From contig NZ_PHUG01000001.1 in the NCBI RefSeq assembly GCF_002813325.1, forward strand, positions 5,518,001 through 5,582,000: 64,000 nucleotides of DNA. The letters are read 5' to 3'. A model generated the notes under the pieces. The model ran no database searches. It was given only the letters and a program-made list of their open reading frames with translations, and was not told the origin of the DNA. The position numbers and the translations under genes were made by a program. Position 1 is the stretch's first letter. Every line of letters begins with the position of its first letter. Shown here piece by piece: positions 17,178-24,347 of the stretch. Origin of the DNA: Janthinobacterium sp. 64 (GTDB lineage Bacteria; Pseudomonadota; Gammaproteobacteria; Burkholderiales; Burkholderiaceae_D).

Positions 17178-17644
17178 GCCGTAAAGTGAAATTCCAGCAC
17201 ATCGTCGCCATACTTGTCGGTCTCGCCCGTCGCCGTCCAGCCCAGGTAGCGGTAAAAGCCGTAGGAGCGCGAGGCGGGGTCGCTGGAACAGCCGAGGAAC
17301 AGGCGTTGGTGGCCTTGCGCGCGCAGTTCCGTCATCACCAGTTCCAGCAAGGTCTTGCCTAAGCCTAAGCCTTCGAATGCCGGCAGCAGGGCCAGGACGA
17401 TGATTTCGCCCGTGTCGCGCTCGCCAAAGCAGTAGCCGGCCAGCTGGCCGTCGTGATGGCAGACCTGGCCGGGCAAGCTGCCCGAACGCATCATGTCCGC
17501 CCAGGTGTCAGCCGTGATACCGACTTCCGCCAGACGTTCGCGTGAAACGGCGTTTTGCCGCGTCTTGCCGCGCAATGCGATGAAAGCGGGAGTGTCTTCC
17601 GCCTTGGCGGCATGAAAAGTAATCGATGCGGGATGTGTCGTCAT
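17174..17644 (-). CDS. GNAT-family N-acetyltransferase
   Basis: A 156-residue acetyl-CoA-dependent N-acetyltransferase. Motif A is visible as EIIVLALLPAFEGLGLGKTLLELV, with the acetyl-CoA pyrophosphate-binding GLGLGK. Motif B follows (RLFLGCSSDPASRSYGFYRYLGW), with the usual RSYGFYRxLGW C-terminal signature of this group. It is cytosolic and probably acts on a small molecule or a protein N-terminus; the substrate cannot be told. It is convergent with tetR. Confidence 0.9.
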   Translation of the reverse strand: MTTHPASITFHAAKAEDTPAFIALRGKTRQNAVSRERLAEVGITADTWADMMRSGSLPGQVCHHDGQLAGYCFGERDTGEIIVLALLPAFEGLGLGKTLLELVMTELRAQGHQRLFLGCSSDPASRSYGFYRYLGWTATGETDKYGDDVLEFHFTA

Positions 17645-17681
17645 ATGTGTTGTTCGATGGTGTCGGATTGGGGGGTAAATA

Positions 17682-18341
17682 TCACTCCCAGGATTTGCGC
17701 ATCATGCGCGCATGGCGCTGCCAGTCATAGGCTTTGGTATTCTCGATGGCTTGCTGGCCAGGATTGCCGCTATCGATGATTTCATCCTTGACGATGATCA
17801 AGTCGTTTTTATCATTCAAGCGGTATTCCCGGTAGCGCTCGCAATCCTGTGCGCGCCGGGCGATGGTAATTAATTTGCTGGCCTGCCAGGCATAGCTGTC
17901 TTCATAAAAACATTGCGCCGCGCAGCCGCAATTGGCGATGCCGCCTGCGATTGCTTGATCGGCGATGCGGATTTCCAGATTCGGAATCGCTGACAAGGGT
18001 TGGTTGAAACGGTATTGCCGCGCTGGCGCATCCCATAGCCACACATCGGAACAGCGGATGCGTCCCTGGCTATCCGTATAACCGGTCACCCACAGGTCGG
18101 CATGGCCGTCAAAATTCATGTCGAGCAGCAGCGCGTGCAAATTGCCCGTGCCGCTGCTGCTGCAGTTGCCAGCGATCCACCGCTTGCCGACTTTCATCTG
18201 ATAAGTCTGTTTTTCATCGTGATTGACATAGCGGATATCGGCCGCTTGCCGCACTTTGCCTGTCGCGGCCTTGTCCAGGTGCAAGGTGCCGCCATAAGCG
18301 GAGGTGGACAGCAGGGATAAAAGCAGAGCAATCAGTTTCAT
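17682..18341 (-). CDS. Exported XAC2610-like/VCBS-repeat-like protein
   Basis: A 219-residue exported protein with a signal peptide (MKLIALLLSLLSTSAYG). The segment LLLDMNFDGHADLWVTG is a calcium-binding-like loop of the DxNxDGxxD kind found in FG-GAP/VCBS proteins and in XAC2610-related periplasmic proteins. Several cysteines (NCGCAAQC) suggest disulfides. The start at 18341 (ATG with signal peptide) is preferred to far upstream codons. It is monocistronic and divergent from the Sel1-repeat gene. XAC2610-type proteins have been linked to lysozyme inhibition, but that role is not demonstrated here. Confidence 0.75.
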   Translation of the reverse strand: MKLIALLLSLLSTSAYGGTLHLDKAATGKVRQAADIRYVNHDEKQTYQMKVGKRWIAGNCSSSGTGNLHALLLDMNFDGHADLWVTGYTDSQGRIRCSDVWLWDAPARQYRFNQPLSAIPNLEIRIADQAIAGGIANCGCAAQCFYEDSYAWQASKLITIARRAQDCERYREYRLNDKNDLIIVKDEIIDSGNPGQQAIENTKAYDWQRHARMMRKSWE

Positions 18342-18505
18342 GGCGATATTCTTGGGCTGGCATGTGATCTGATGCCGGGATTCAATCGTGCGGTGAACGA
18401 TCATAACGCAGGATTTGGGCAATGCGCCACACCATACCCTATCGTGCATTTGGCGCGGAACAGTGCTGTGTACAATGCCAAAAAATCCACGAACAAGGAA
18501 TTCTG

Positions 18506-19162
18506 ATGACATCCTCTCCCGACTCTTTGAATGAAGCGGGCATCCTCGCTTATAACGACGGCAATTACGCCGAGGCCTTCAAACAATTCGATGCGGCTGC
18601 GCGCAGCGGCGATCCGGCCGGCCAGCATTTATTGGCCAGCCTGTATTACCAGGGCCATGGCGTGACGCAAGACGTGCCGCAAGCGGTGGAACTGTTCACG
18701 GCGGCGGCGCAAGCGGGCTTTCCGCCGTCGCTGGCCAACCTGGCCCTGATGTATGCGAGCGGCGATGGCGTCGCGCAAAACATGGCGCAATCGCTCGCGT
18801 ATGGCCGCCAGGCGGCCGAGGCGGGCGATGGGCAGTCGCAATTCAACCTGGCGCAGGCCTACCGCAAGGGGATGGATGTACCGCAAGACTACGCCGAGGC
18901 GGCGTTCTGGTACAAGCAGGCGGCCGAAGCGGGTTCCTTGTCCGCGCAGAATGAATACGGCTTGCTGTACGCGCAAGGGCAGGGCGTCGAGCTCGACTAC
19001 GTGCAGGCCTACGCGTGGATTGCCATGCCGGCCGAGGCGGGCAGCGCACAATCGATCAAGAACCGCGACCAGTTGCTGGAAATCCTCACGCCGTCACAGC
19101 AGCAGGCGGCGCGCGCGCTGGCCGCCGAGTATGCGGCGCAGTATGGCGTCAATCCCCACTAG
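18506..19162 (+). CDS. Sel1-repeat (TPR-like) protein
   Basis: A 218-residue solenoid of Sel1-like repeats: LASLYYQGHGVTQDVPQAVE, LALMYASGDGVAQNMAQSL, LAQAYRKGMDVPQDYAEAA and YGLLYAQGQGVELDYVQA repeat with a 36-residue period, preceded by a TPR-like helix pair (GNYAEAFKQFDAAARSG). No signal peptide is present with the start at 18506, which has AAGGAA upstream. Sel1 proteins act as adaptors in protein complexes; the partner is unknown. The 3' end overlaps the convergent RNase Z gene by 14 bases. Confidence 0.9.
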   Translation: MTSSPDSLNEAGILAYNDGNYAEAFKQFDAAARSGDPAGQHLLASLYYQGHGVTQDVPQAVELFTAAAQAGFPPSLANLALMYASGDGVAQNMAQSLAYGRQAAEAGDGQSQFNLAQAYRKGMDVPQDYAEAAFWYKQAAEAGSLSAQNEYGLLYAQGQGVELDYVQAYAWIAMPAEAGSAQSIKNRDQLLEILTPSQQQAARALAAEYAAQYGVNPH

Positions 19163-20126
19163 ATTTCTTTGCCGGCAGCTTGGTCAGTACGCCGGCCGCA
19201 TCGAGTGCATAGCTGTCGAAATCGCGCGCCAGGAACAATTCACCCGAGTAATGCAGCCGGGCTTCCGCTTCCAGTTCGGCCATGCCGTCCGCGTTGTGAT
19301 AGCGGGCGCTGAAGTGGGTGAGGATCAGATTCGGCAAGCGGACCGCTTCGGCAAACTGCGCCACGCGCTGCACGGAACTGTGCGTGGGGCCGGGGCCCAC
19401 CTTTTGCAGCATGGCTTCCGTGTAGGTGGCTTCATGCACGAGCAATTGCGCGTCCGCGCAAGCGTCCGCCAGCAGCGTCGGCGTGTCGTTGTCGCCGCCG
19501 ATCACCACCGTGGCGCGCTGCGTGTCCACCTGGCGGAAATCGGTGGCGTGCAGTACCGTGCCATCGTCCAGGACCGCGTCCTGGCCCGCCTGCAACATTC
19601 CCCAGGCGGGTCCGGGCGGCGCGCCAGCCGCTATCAAGGCAGGCTTGTCCAGCTTCCATCTGCTCGTTTCCAGTGCAAAACGATAACCGACGCTTGGTGC
19701 GCGGTGCGACAGCGCATGGCGCGAGATGGTCAAGCCCGCTTCGTCGTGTACGACTGGCGCGCTGTCCACGTCGATATGAATCAAGGGGTACGTCAAAAAC
19801 AGTTCCGTGTGCAGCAGGGTGGCGTCGATCCAGGCCTTGATGGCGGCCGGGGCGATCAGCAGCAAGGGCTTCTTGCGTCCCGTCATCGAGGCGCTGGCCA
19901 GCAAGCCAGGCAGCCCATAGCTGTGGTCGCCATGCACGTGGGTGATGCAGATGCCCACCAGGTCGTGCACGGACAAAGGCAGGCGCTGCAGCCGGTGCTG
20001 CGTGGCCTCGCCGCAATCGATCATCCACCAGTCGCGGTTGTGCGTGGTTTGCAGGGCCAGCGACGTGACGTTGCGGTGGCGCGTGGGCACGCCGGAAGAC
20101 GTGCCGAGAAAAGTCAGTTTGAACAT
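19149..20126 (-). CDS. rnz: Ribonuclease Z (MBL-fold tRNA 3' endonuclease)
   Basis: A 325-residue short-form RNase Z. It begins MFKLTFLGTSSGVPTRHRNV, the usual start of bacterial tRNase Z. It carries the zinc motif H63, H65, D67, H68 (THVHGDHSYGLPG), then GGDNDT and HEATYT, and the LTHFSARY histidine near 275. It trims the 3' trailers of tRNA precursors without CCA, or acts as a phosphodiesterase in bacteria with encoded CCA. The start at 20126 is fixed by this conserved opening. It lies 38 bp downstream of fdhD on the same strand and could receive readthrough from that operon. Confidence 0.93.
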   Translation of the reverse strand: MFKLTFLGTSSGVPTRHRNVTSLALQTTHNRDWWMIDCGEATQHRLQRLPLSVHDLVGICITHVHGDHSYGLPGLLASASMTGRKKPLLLIAPAAIKAWIDATLLHTELFLTYPLIHIDVDSAPVVHDEAGLTISRHALSHRAPSVGYRFALETSRWKLDKPALIAAGAPPGPAWGMLQAGQDAVLDDGTVLHATDFRQVDTQRATVVIGGDNDTPTLLADACADAQLLVHEATYTEAMLQKVGPGPTHSSVQRVAQFAEAVRLPNLILTHFSARYHNADGMAELEAEARLHYSGELFLARDFDSYALDAAGVLTKLPAKKSSGD

Positions 20127-20164
20127 GCCCGCATTATGCGGCAGGCGTGCCCGCTTGCCAATGT

Positions 20165-20998
20165 TCAGCCCACCGGCGGCACCTCGTCTGCCGTGTAGTC
20201 GACAAAGCCGTCGCGGCGGCAAAAACTGGCCAGTTGCATGCCGGCCTGGCGCGCGATGCGGATCGCCAGCGAGGTGGGGGCGGAGATGGTGGCGACGAGC
20301 CCGATATGCATGCGCGCCGACTTGCGCACCAGTTCATAGCTGGCGCGGCTGGACAGGAAGACGAAACCGTCGTGCATGGCGATGCGGTGCAGCGCCAGGT
20401 AGCCGATCAGTTTATCGAGGCCGTTATGCCGGCCCACATCCTCGAACACTTTCACGATGGCGCCCTCGGCCGTGCACCAGGCGGCCGCGTGCACGCCGCC
20501 CGTCTTGTGCATCAGCTCCTGGTAAGGCAGCAGTTCGCGCGCGGCGCGCCCGAGGATGGCGCTGCTGGCGACCAGCGGCGGCAGCGGCCGCGTGATCTTT
20601 TCCGGCACCAGGTCCAGCAGGGCCAGGCTTTCGATGCCGCACACGCCGCAACCGGTGCGCCCCGTCAGCGCGCGGCGGCGGGCCTTGAGGCGGAGCAAAT
20701 CCGGCTGGGCGATGGTCAGCCGCACTTCCGCGCTGTCCGCGCCGCAGCACACGTCGAGGTCGTAGATGTCGCGCACGCTGCCGACGATGCCTTCGGTCAA
20801 GGTAAAGCCGACGGCGAATTCCTCCAGGTCGCGCGGCGTGGCCATCATCACGGCGTGAGCGATGCCGTTGTAGACGAGGGCCACGGGATATTCCTCGGCC
20901 ACCATGTCGTGGCCCGCCGTGGCCACGCCGGCCTGGTGGCGCACCATGGGAACTTCCAGGAAACCGTCGCGTTCGGTGGTAGTGGTATCAAAGTCCAT
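20165..20998 (-). CDS. fdhD: FdhD, sulfurtransferase for formate dehydrogenase-type enzymes
   Basis: A 277-residue FdhD protein. It transfers sulfur from the desulfurase IscS to the molybdopterin cofactor of formate dehydrogenase-like enzymes, which is needed for their activity. The essential C117-x-x-C120 loop (RTGCGVCG) is intact, and EDVGRHNGLDKLIG and FLSSRASYELVRK are family signatures. It is the last gene of a minus-strand operon with a YdeP-type molybdoenzyme, bd oxidase and bestrophin genes. The 12-bp gap to the bestrophin gene supports cotranscription. Its presence argues that the upstream oxidoreductase needs a sulfurated bis-MGD cofactor. Confidence 0.96.
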   Translation of the reverse strand: MDFDTTTTERDGFLEVPMVRHQAGVATAGHDMVAEEYPVALVYNGIAHAVMMATPRDLEEFAVGFTLTEGIVGSVRDIYDLDVCCGADSAEVRLTIAQPDLLRLKARRRALTGRTGCGVCGIESLALLDLVPEKITRPLPPLVASSAILGRAARELLPYQELMHKTGGVHAAAWCTAEGAIVKVFEDVGRHNGLDKLIGYLALHRIAMHDGFVFLSSRASYELVRKSARMHIGLVATISAPTSLAIRIARQAGMQLASFCRRDGFVDYTADEVPPVG

Positions 20999-21010
20999 GC
21001 TGTTCTCCGG

Positions 21011-21931
21011 TTAATTGATCTGATAGCGCGGGCAGGGCCGGATCGAGGGCGGCAACGGGGCGCCATGCAATTCCAGCAGCGAGCGTTCCGTTTCCCGCGT
21101 CATGGCGTTCAGGGCCAGGCAGTTGGGCGCCAGGCCGAACGGTTCGGCGATCTGTTGCGCGATGGCTTCCAGCGCAAACAGGGTGTAGGCAACAAAGACG
21201 GAAATGAGGGGCGTGGCCACGCCGATGGCGTCCACCAGACCCAGCGGCAGTAAAAAACAGTACATATAGACGGTGCGGTGCACCAGCACGCCGTACGGAT
21301 ACGGAATCGGCGTGTTCTTGATGCGCTCGCAGCCGGCCACGGTGGCGGCCAGGTCGTTGAGCTGGGTGTCGAGCATCCACAGCAGCTGCGTCTGGCCCGG
21401 CTGGCGCTGCACGGCCTCGTACAGCATGGCGCGTACCGAATGGAGCACGGCGACAGGCTTGAAGTTGACGCCCTGCAAGCGCTGTACATCCTCGGCCGGC
21501 AGGTAGCGTGCCAGGTCTTGCTGCGGGTCCGTCTGGCGCAACTGGTGCTTGAGCGCATACACGAAAGCGATCAGGCGGCGCAGCAGCAACTGGTGATCGA
21601 GGCCGCTCGTCTCCTGCGGCAGATACGTGAGCGCCTGCGAAGCGAGGGCCCGCGCGGCGATCAGCAATTGCCCCCAGATATGTCGCGCCTCGACAAAGCG
21701 CGCATAGCTGGCATTGTTGCGAAAGCCGAGGAAGATCGCCAGGCTGATGCCGACCATGGGAAACGGCGCCGTATCGAGCGGAATCTTGACGCCGAAGATA
21801 CGGCCATCCGTCAGCAGGGCCAGCGAACTGACGACCAGCATCAGCAGCAATTGCGGGATGATGGCTTGCAGCACCGAGCCATCCCAGACGAACAGCATGC
21901 GGAACCAGTTGGTGGTAGGCCGAATGATCAT
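21011..21931 (-). CDS. Bestrophin-family (UPF0187/YneE) membrane channel
   Basis: A 306-residue membrane protein of the bacterial bestrophin family. The N-terminus (MIIRPTTNWFRMLFVWDGSV) and FLGFRNNASYARFVEARHIWGQ are characteristic of it. There are four hydrophobic segments, two near 25-70 and two near 205-255 (the later one around GLVDAIGVATPLISVF). Bacterial members form pentameric ion channels, cation- or anion-selective depending on pore residues. It is unusual that it sits inside an operon, 12 bp from cioB and 12 bp from fdhD. A role in balancing charge or moving formate or bicarbonate is a guess. Confidence 0.9.
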   Translation of the reverse strand: MIIRPTTNWFRMLFVWDGSVLQAIIPQLLLMLVVSSLALLTDGRIFGVKIPLDTAPFPMVGISLAIFLGFRNNASYARFVEARHIWGQLLIAARALASQALTYLPQETSGLDHQLLLRRLIAFVYALKHQLRQTDPQQDLARYLPAEDVQRLQGVNFKPVAVLHSVRAMLYEAVQRQPGQTQLLWMLDTQLNDLAATVAGCERIKNTPIPYPYGVLVHRTVYMYCFLLPLGLVDAIGVATPLISVFVAYTLFALEAIAQQIAEPFGLAPNCLALNAMTRETERSLLELHGAPLPPSIRPCPRYQIN

Positions 21932-21943
21932 GTTTGATGCCGC

Positions 21944-22924
21944 TCAATGCTTGCGGGGCACGACTTTGCCCTCGAAGACGTAGTATTGGAACAGGTTGTA
22001 GCCGATCATGATCGGCAGCATGGAACCCATGCCGATCAGCATGAAGATCAAGGTAGGCTCGTCCGATGCGGCCGCCGCGATGCTCAGCTTGCCCGGCACG
22101 AGGTCGGGGAAGAAGCTGATGGCCAGGCCCGCGAACGAGGCCAGGAACAGCACGATGGCGCCGCGGAACGGTCCGCGCACGCCGTTCACGTGCACGGCCC
22201 ACAGGATGTAGATGAAGGCGCTGGCGGCGATGGCGGCCAGGGCCAGCAGCACGCCGAACACGCCCGGCTGCGCCCAGAGGTCGTGGCCGATGGCGCTGAA
22301 GACCATGGTGCCGGCCGACAGCACGATGGCAGCCGCGACCGTCGCCAGCACGCTGGCCGTCGCATAGCGGCGCGCCGCCGCTTCCAGCTGGCCGCCCGTC
22401 TTCTTGATCAGGTAGGTGCTGCCCAGCAGGCAGTACCCGGCCACCACGCCCAGCGCCGTGCAGGCCGTGAAGACCGCACTCAGCGGGCCCGGCTGCAAGC
22501 CCGTGATGACCTCGCCCAGCACCACGCCTTGTGCCACGGCGGCCAGCAGGCTGCCCACGCCGAAGACCAGGTCCCACAGGCGCTTGTTGCCGGCCGCATG
22601 GCGGAACTCGATCGAGGCGCCGCGCATGATCAGGCTGGCGATCAGCAGCATGATGGGGATGTACAGCTGTTCCAGCAAGGTGGCGTAGGCGCTGGGAAAG
22701 GCGCCGAACAGGGCGCCGCCCACCACCACCAGCCAGGTTTCATTGGCGTCCCACACGTGCTCGATGGACTGGAAGATCAGGTTGCGTTCCTGCTCGCGGC
22801 GGGTGAACAGGCTGAGGATGCCCACGCCCAGGTCGAAGCCGTCCGTGACCACGTAAAAGATCAGCATCAGGCCGATCAGGCCGAACCAGGCATTGCCCAG
22901 CATGGCATGCGAATTGATATTCAT
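21944..22924 (-). CDS. cioB: Cytochrome bd-type (cyanide-insensitive) quinol oxidase subunit II
   Basis: A 326-residue CydB/CioB integral membrane protein with eight or more transmembrane segments. The N-terminal FYVVTDGFDLGVGIL and HVWDANETWLVVVGGALFGAFP are the strongest family signatures. It pairs with the subunit I gene 30 bp upstream to form a quinol:oxygen oxidoreductase that does not pump protons but contributes to redox balance and works at low oxygen or with respiratory inhibitors. Together with subunit I it is likely of the short-Q-loop CIO type. It is third in the operon. Confidence 0.95.
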   Translation of the reverse strand: MNINSHAMLGNAWFGLIGLMLIFYVVTDGFDLGVGILSLFTRREQERNLIFQSIEHVWDANETWLVVVGGALFGAFPSAYATLLEQLYIPIMLLIASLIMRGASIEFRHAAGNKRLWDLVFGVGSLLAAVAQGVVLGEVITGLQPGPLSAVFTACTALGVVAGYCLLGSTYLIKKTGGQLEAAARRYATASVLATVAAAIVLSAGTMVFSAIGHDLWAQPGVFGVLLALAAIAASAFIYILWAVHVNGVRGPFRGAIVLFLASFAGLAISFFPDLVPGKLSIAAAASDEPTLIFMLIGMGSMLPIMIGYNLFQYYVFEGKVVPRKH

Positions 22925-22954
22925 TACAAACTCCTTGATTGGTAGGGGCGCATT

Positions 22955-24334
22955 TCAGTACCCCGCGGCATGGGCAGCGTCCGGCAGCGGCAGTGCCACA
23001 TCCGGGCCTTGCTGCAGCCATTTCCTGGCGAACACAAAAAACGTAAGGAACAGCACGATGTAAAACACGCAGAACATCAGCATGCTGCCGGCCACGGCAT
23101 GGGCCGCCACGTCGGAGACGGCGTCGCGCGTGCGCAGCAAGCCGTACACGACCCATGGCTGGCGTCCCACTTCGCGCACGATCCAGCCGCACTCGACGGC
23201 GATATACGGCAACGGTATCGTCAGCACCCAGGCCAGCAGCAGTTTGCGCTGGCGCACGAACTCCTGCACCCGCCCACCCACCTTGCGCCAGGCCACGAAG
23301 GTCCAGAACGACAGCAGCACGAACCACATGCCGATGCCGGCCATGGCGCGAAACGCGTAATACAGCAGCGGCAGCATGGGCGGCTGGTCTGCGCGGGCGA
23401 TGTCGGCCAGGCCCGTGATCTTGCCCGTCGCGCTATGCGTGGCGATCACGCTGAGCATGCCGGGCACTTCGACGGACCAGTCATTCTTTTGTTCAAGCTG
23501 GTTGGGCCAGGCCAGCAAGGACCACGCCGCGCCTTCGCCATCGGGATTCGTGTGCCAGTGGCCTTCGATGGCCGCGCCTTTGGCGGGCTGGGTCTTGAAG
23601 ACATCGACGCCGCTCGAATCGCCGAGCCACACTTGCAGCGGCGCGATGACCAGCAGCAGCATCAAGGCCAGCTTGAACGAGCGGGCGAAGAAGGCCGGCT
23701 CGCGGCGCTTGAACATATACCAGGCGGAAATGCCGGCGATGACGAACAGGCCCGTTTCCACGGCGGCCACCCACATGTGGCCCACGGCCCAGGCCATGTC
23801 GGGATTGAAGATGGCGGCCACGTAATCGGTGACGATGATCTTGCCATCGAGCACGCGCACGCCGGCCGGCGTCTGCATCCAGGAATTGGCGACCATGATC
23901 CAGAACGAGGAAATGCTCGACCCCAGCGCCACCATGCCGGTGGCAAACAGGTGCACGCCTTTCGGTACGCGGCCCCAGCCGAACATCATGACGCCGATGA
24001 AGCCCGCTTCCAGCATGAAGGCCATGGCGCCTTCGAAGCCGAGGATGTTGCCGATGAACTGGCCGGAATGGTGCGAGAACGGCGCCCAGTTGGTGCCGAA
24101 CTGGAATTCCAGGGGAATCCCGCTGACGACGCCGACGGCAAAGTTCAGCACCAGCAACTTGCTCCAGAAGCGCGCGTGGCGGTAGTAGACGGGGTCGCTG
24201 GTGCGCAGCCACAGCGCCTCGACAACGAACAGGAACAGCGACAGGCTGATCGTCAATATGGGCCACAGAATGTGGAAGATGGCCGTCATCGCAAATTGCG
24301 CGCGCGACAGGTCCAGGGTATCGAAACCGAACAT
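22955..24334 (-). CDS. cioA: Cytochrome bd-type (cyanide-insensitive) quinol oxidase subunit I
   Basis: A 459-residue CydA/CioA subunit carrying the three hemes and the quinol site. Recognisable segments are RAQFAMTAIFHILWPILTI (heme ligand His), GFEGAMAFMLEAGFIGVMMFGW, GHMWVAAVETGLFVIAG and IAVECGWIVREVGRQPWVVYG with the conserved Glu and Trp. The quinol loop is short, which favours the cyanide-insensitive CIO type over E. coli-type bd-I. The start at 24334 (MFGFDTLDLSRAQF) is set by homology and lies 13 bp after the stop of the molybdoenzyme gene, so the two are almost certainly cotranscribed. Confidence 0.95.
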   Translation of the reverse strand: MFGFDTLDLSRAQFAMTAIFHILWPILTISLSLFLFVVEALWLRTSDPVYYRHARFWSKLLVLNFAVGVVSGIPLEFQFGTNWAPFSHHSGQFIGNILGFEGAMAFMLEAGFIGVMMFGWGRVPKGVHLFATGMVALGSSISSFWIMVANSWMQTPAGVRVLDGKIIVTDYVAAIFNPDMAWAVGHMWVAAVETGLFVIAGISAWYMFKRREPAFFARSFKLALMLLLVIAPLQVWLGDSSGVDVFKTQPAKGAAIEGHWHTNPDGEGAAWSLLAWPNQLEQKNDWSVEVPGMLSVIATHSATGKITGLADIARADQPPMLPLLYYAFRAMAGIGMWFVLLSFWTFVAWRKVGGRVQEFVRQRKLLLAWVLTIPLPYIAVECGWIVREVGRQPWVVYGLLRTRDAVSDVAAHAVAGSMLMFCVFYIVLFLTFFVFARKWLQQGPDVALPLPDAAHAAGY

Positions 24335-24347
24335 GGGGTTCTCCTGT

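Noticed and set aside
18753..20198. A 481-codon plus-strand frame
   Set aside because: It overlaps the Sel1-repeat gene in another frame and the RNase Z gene in antisense; low-complexity Arg-rich translation with no domain.
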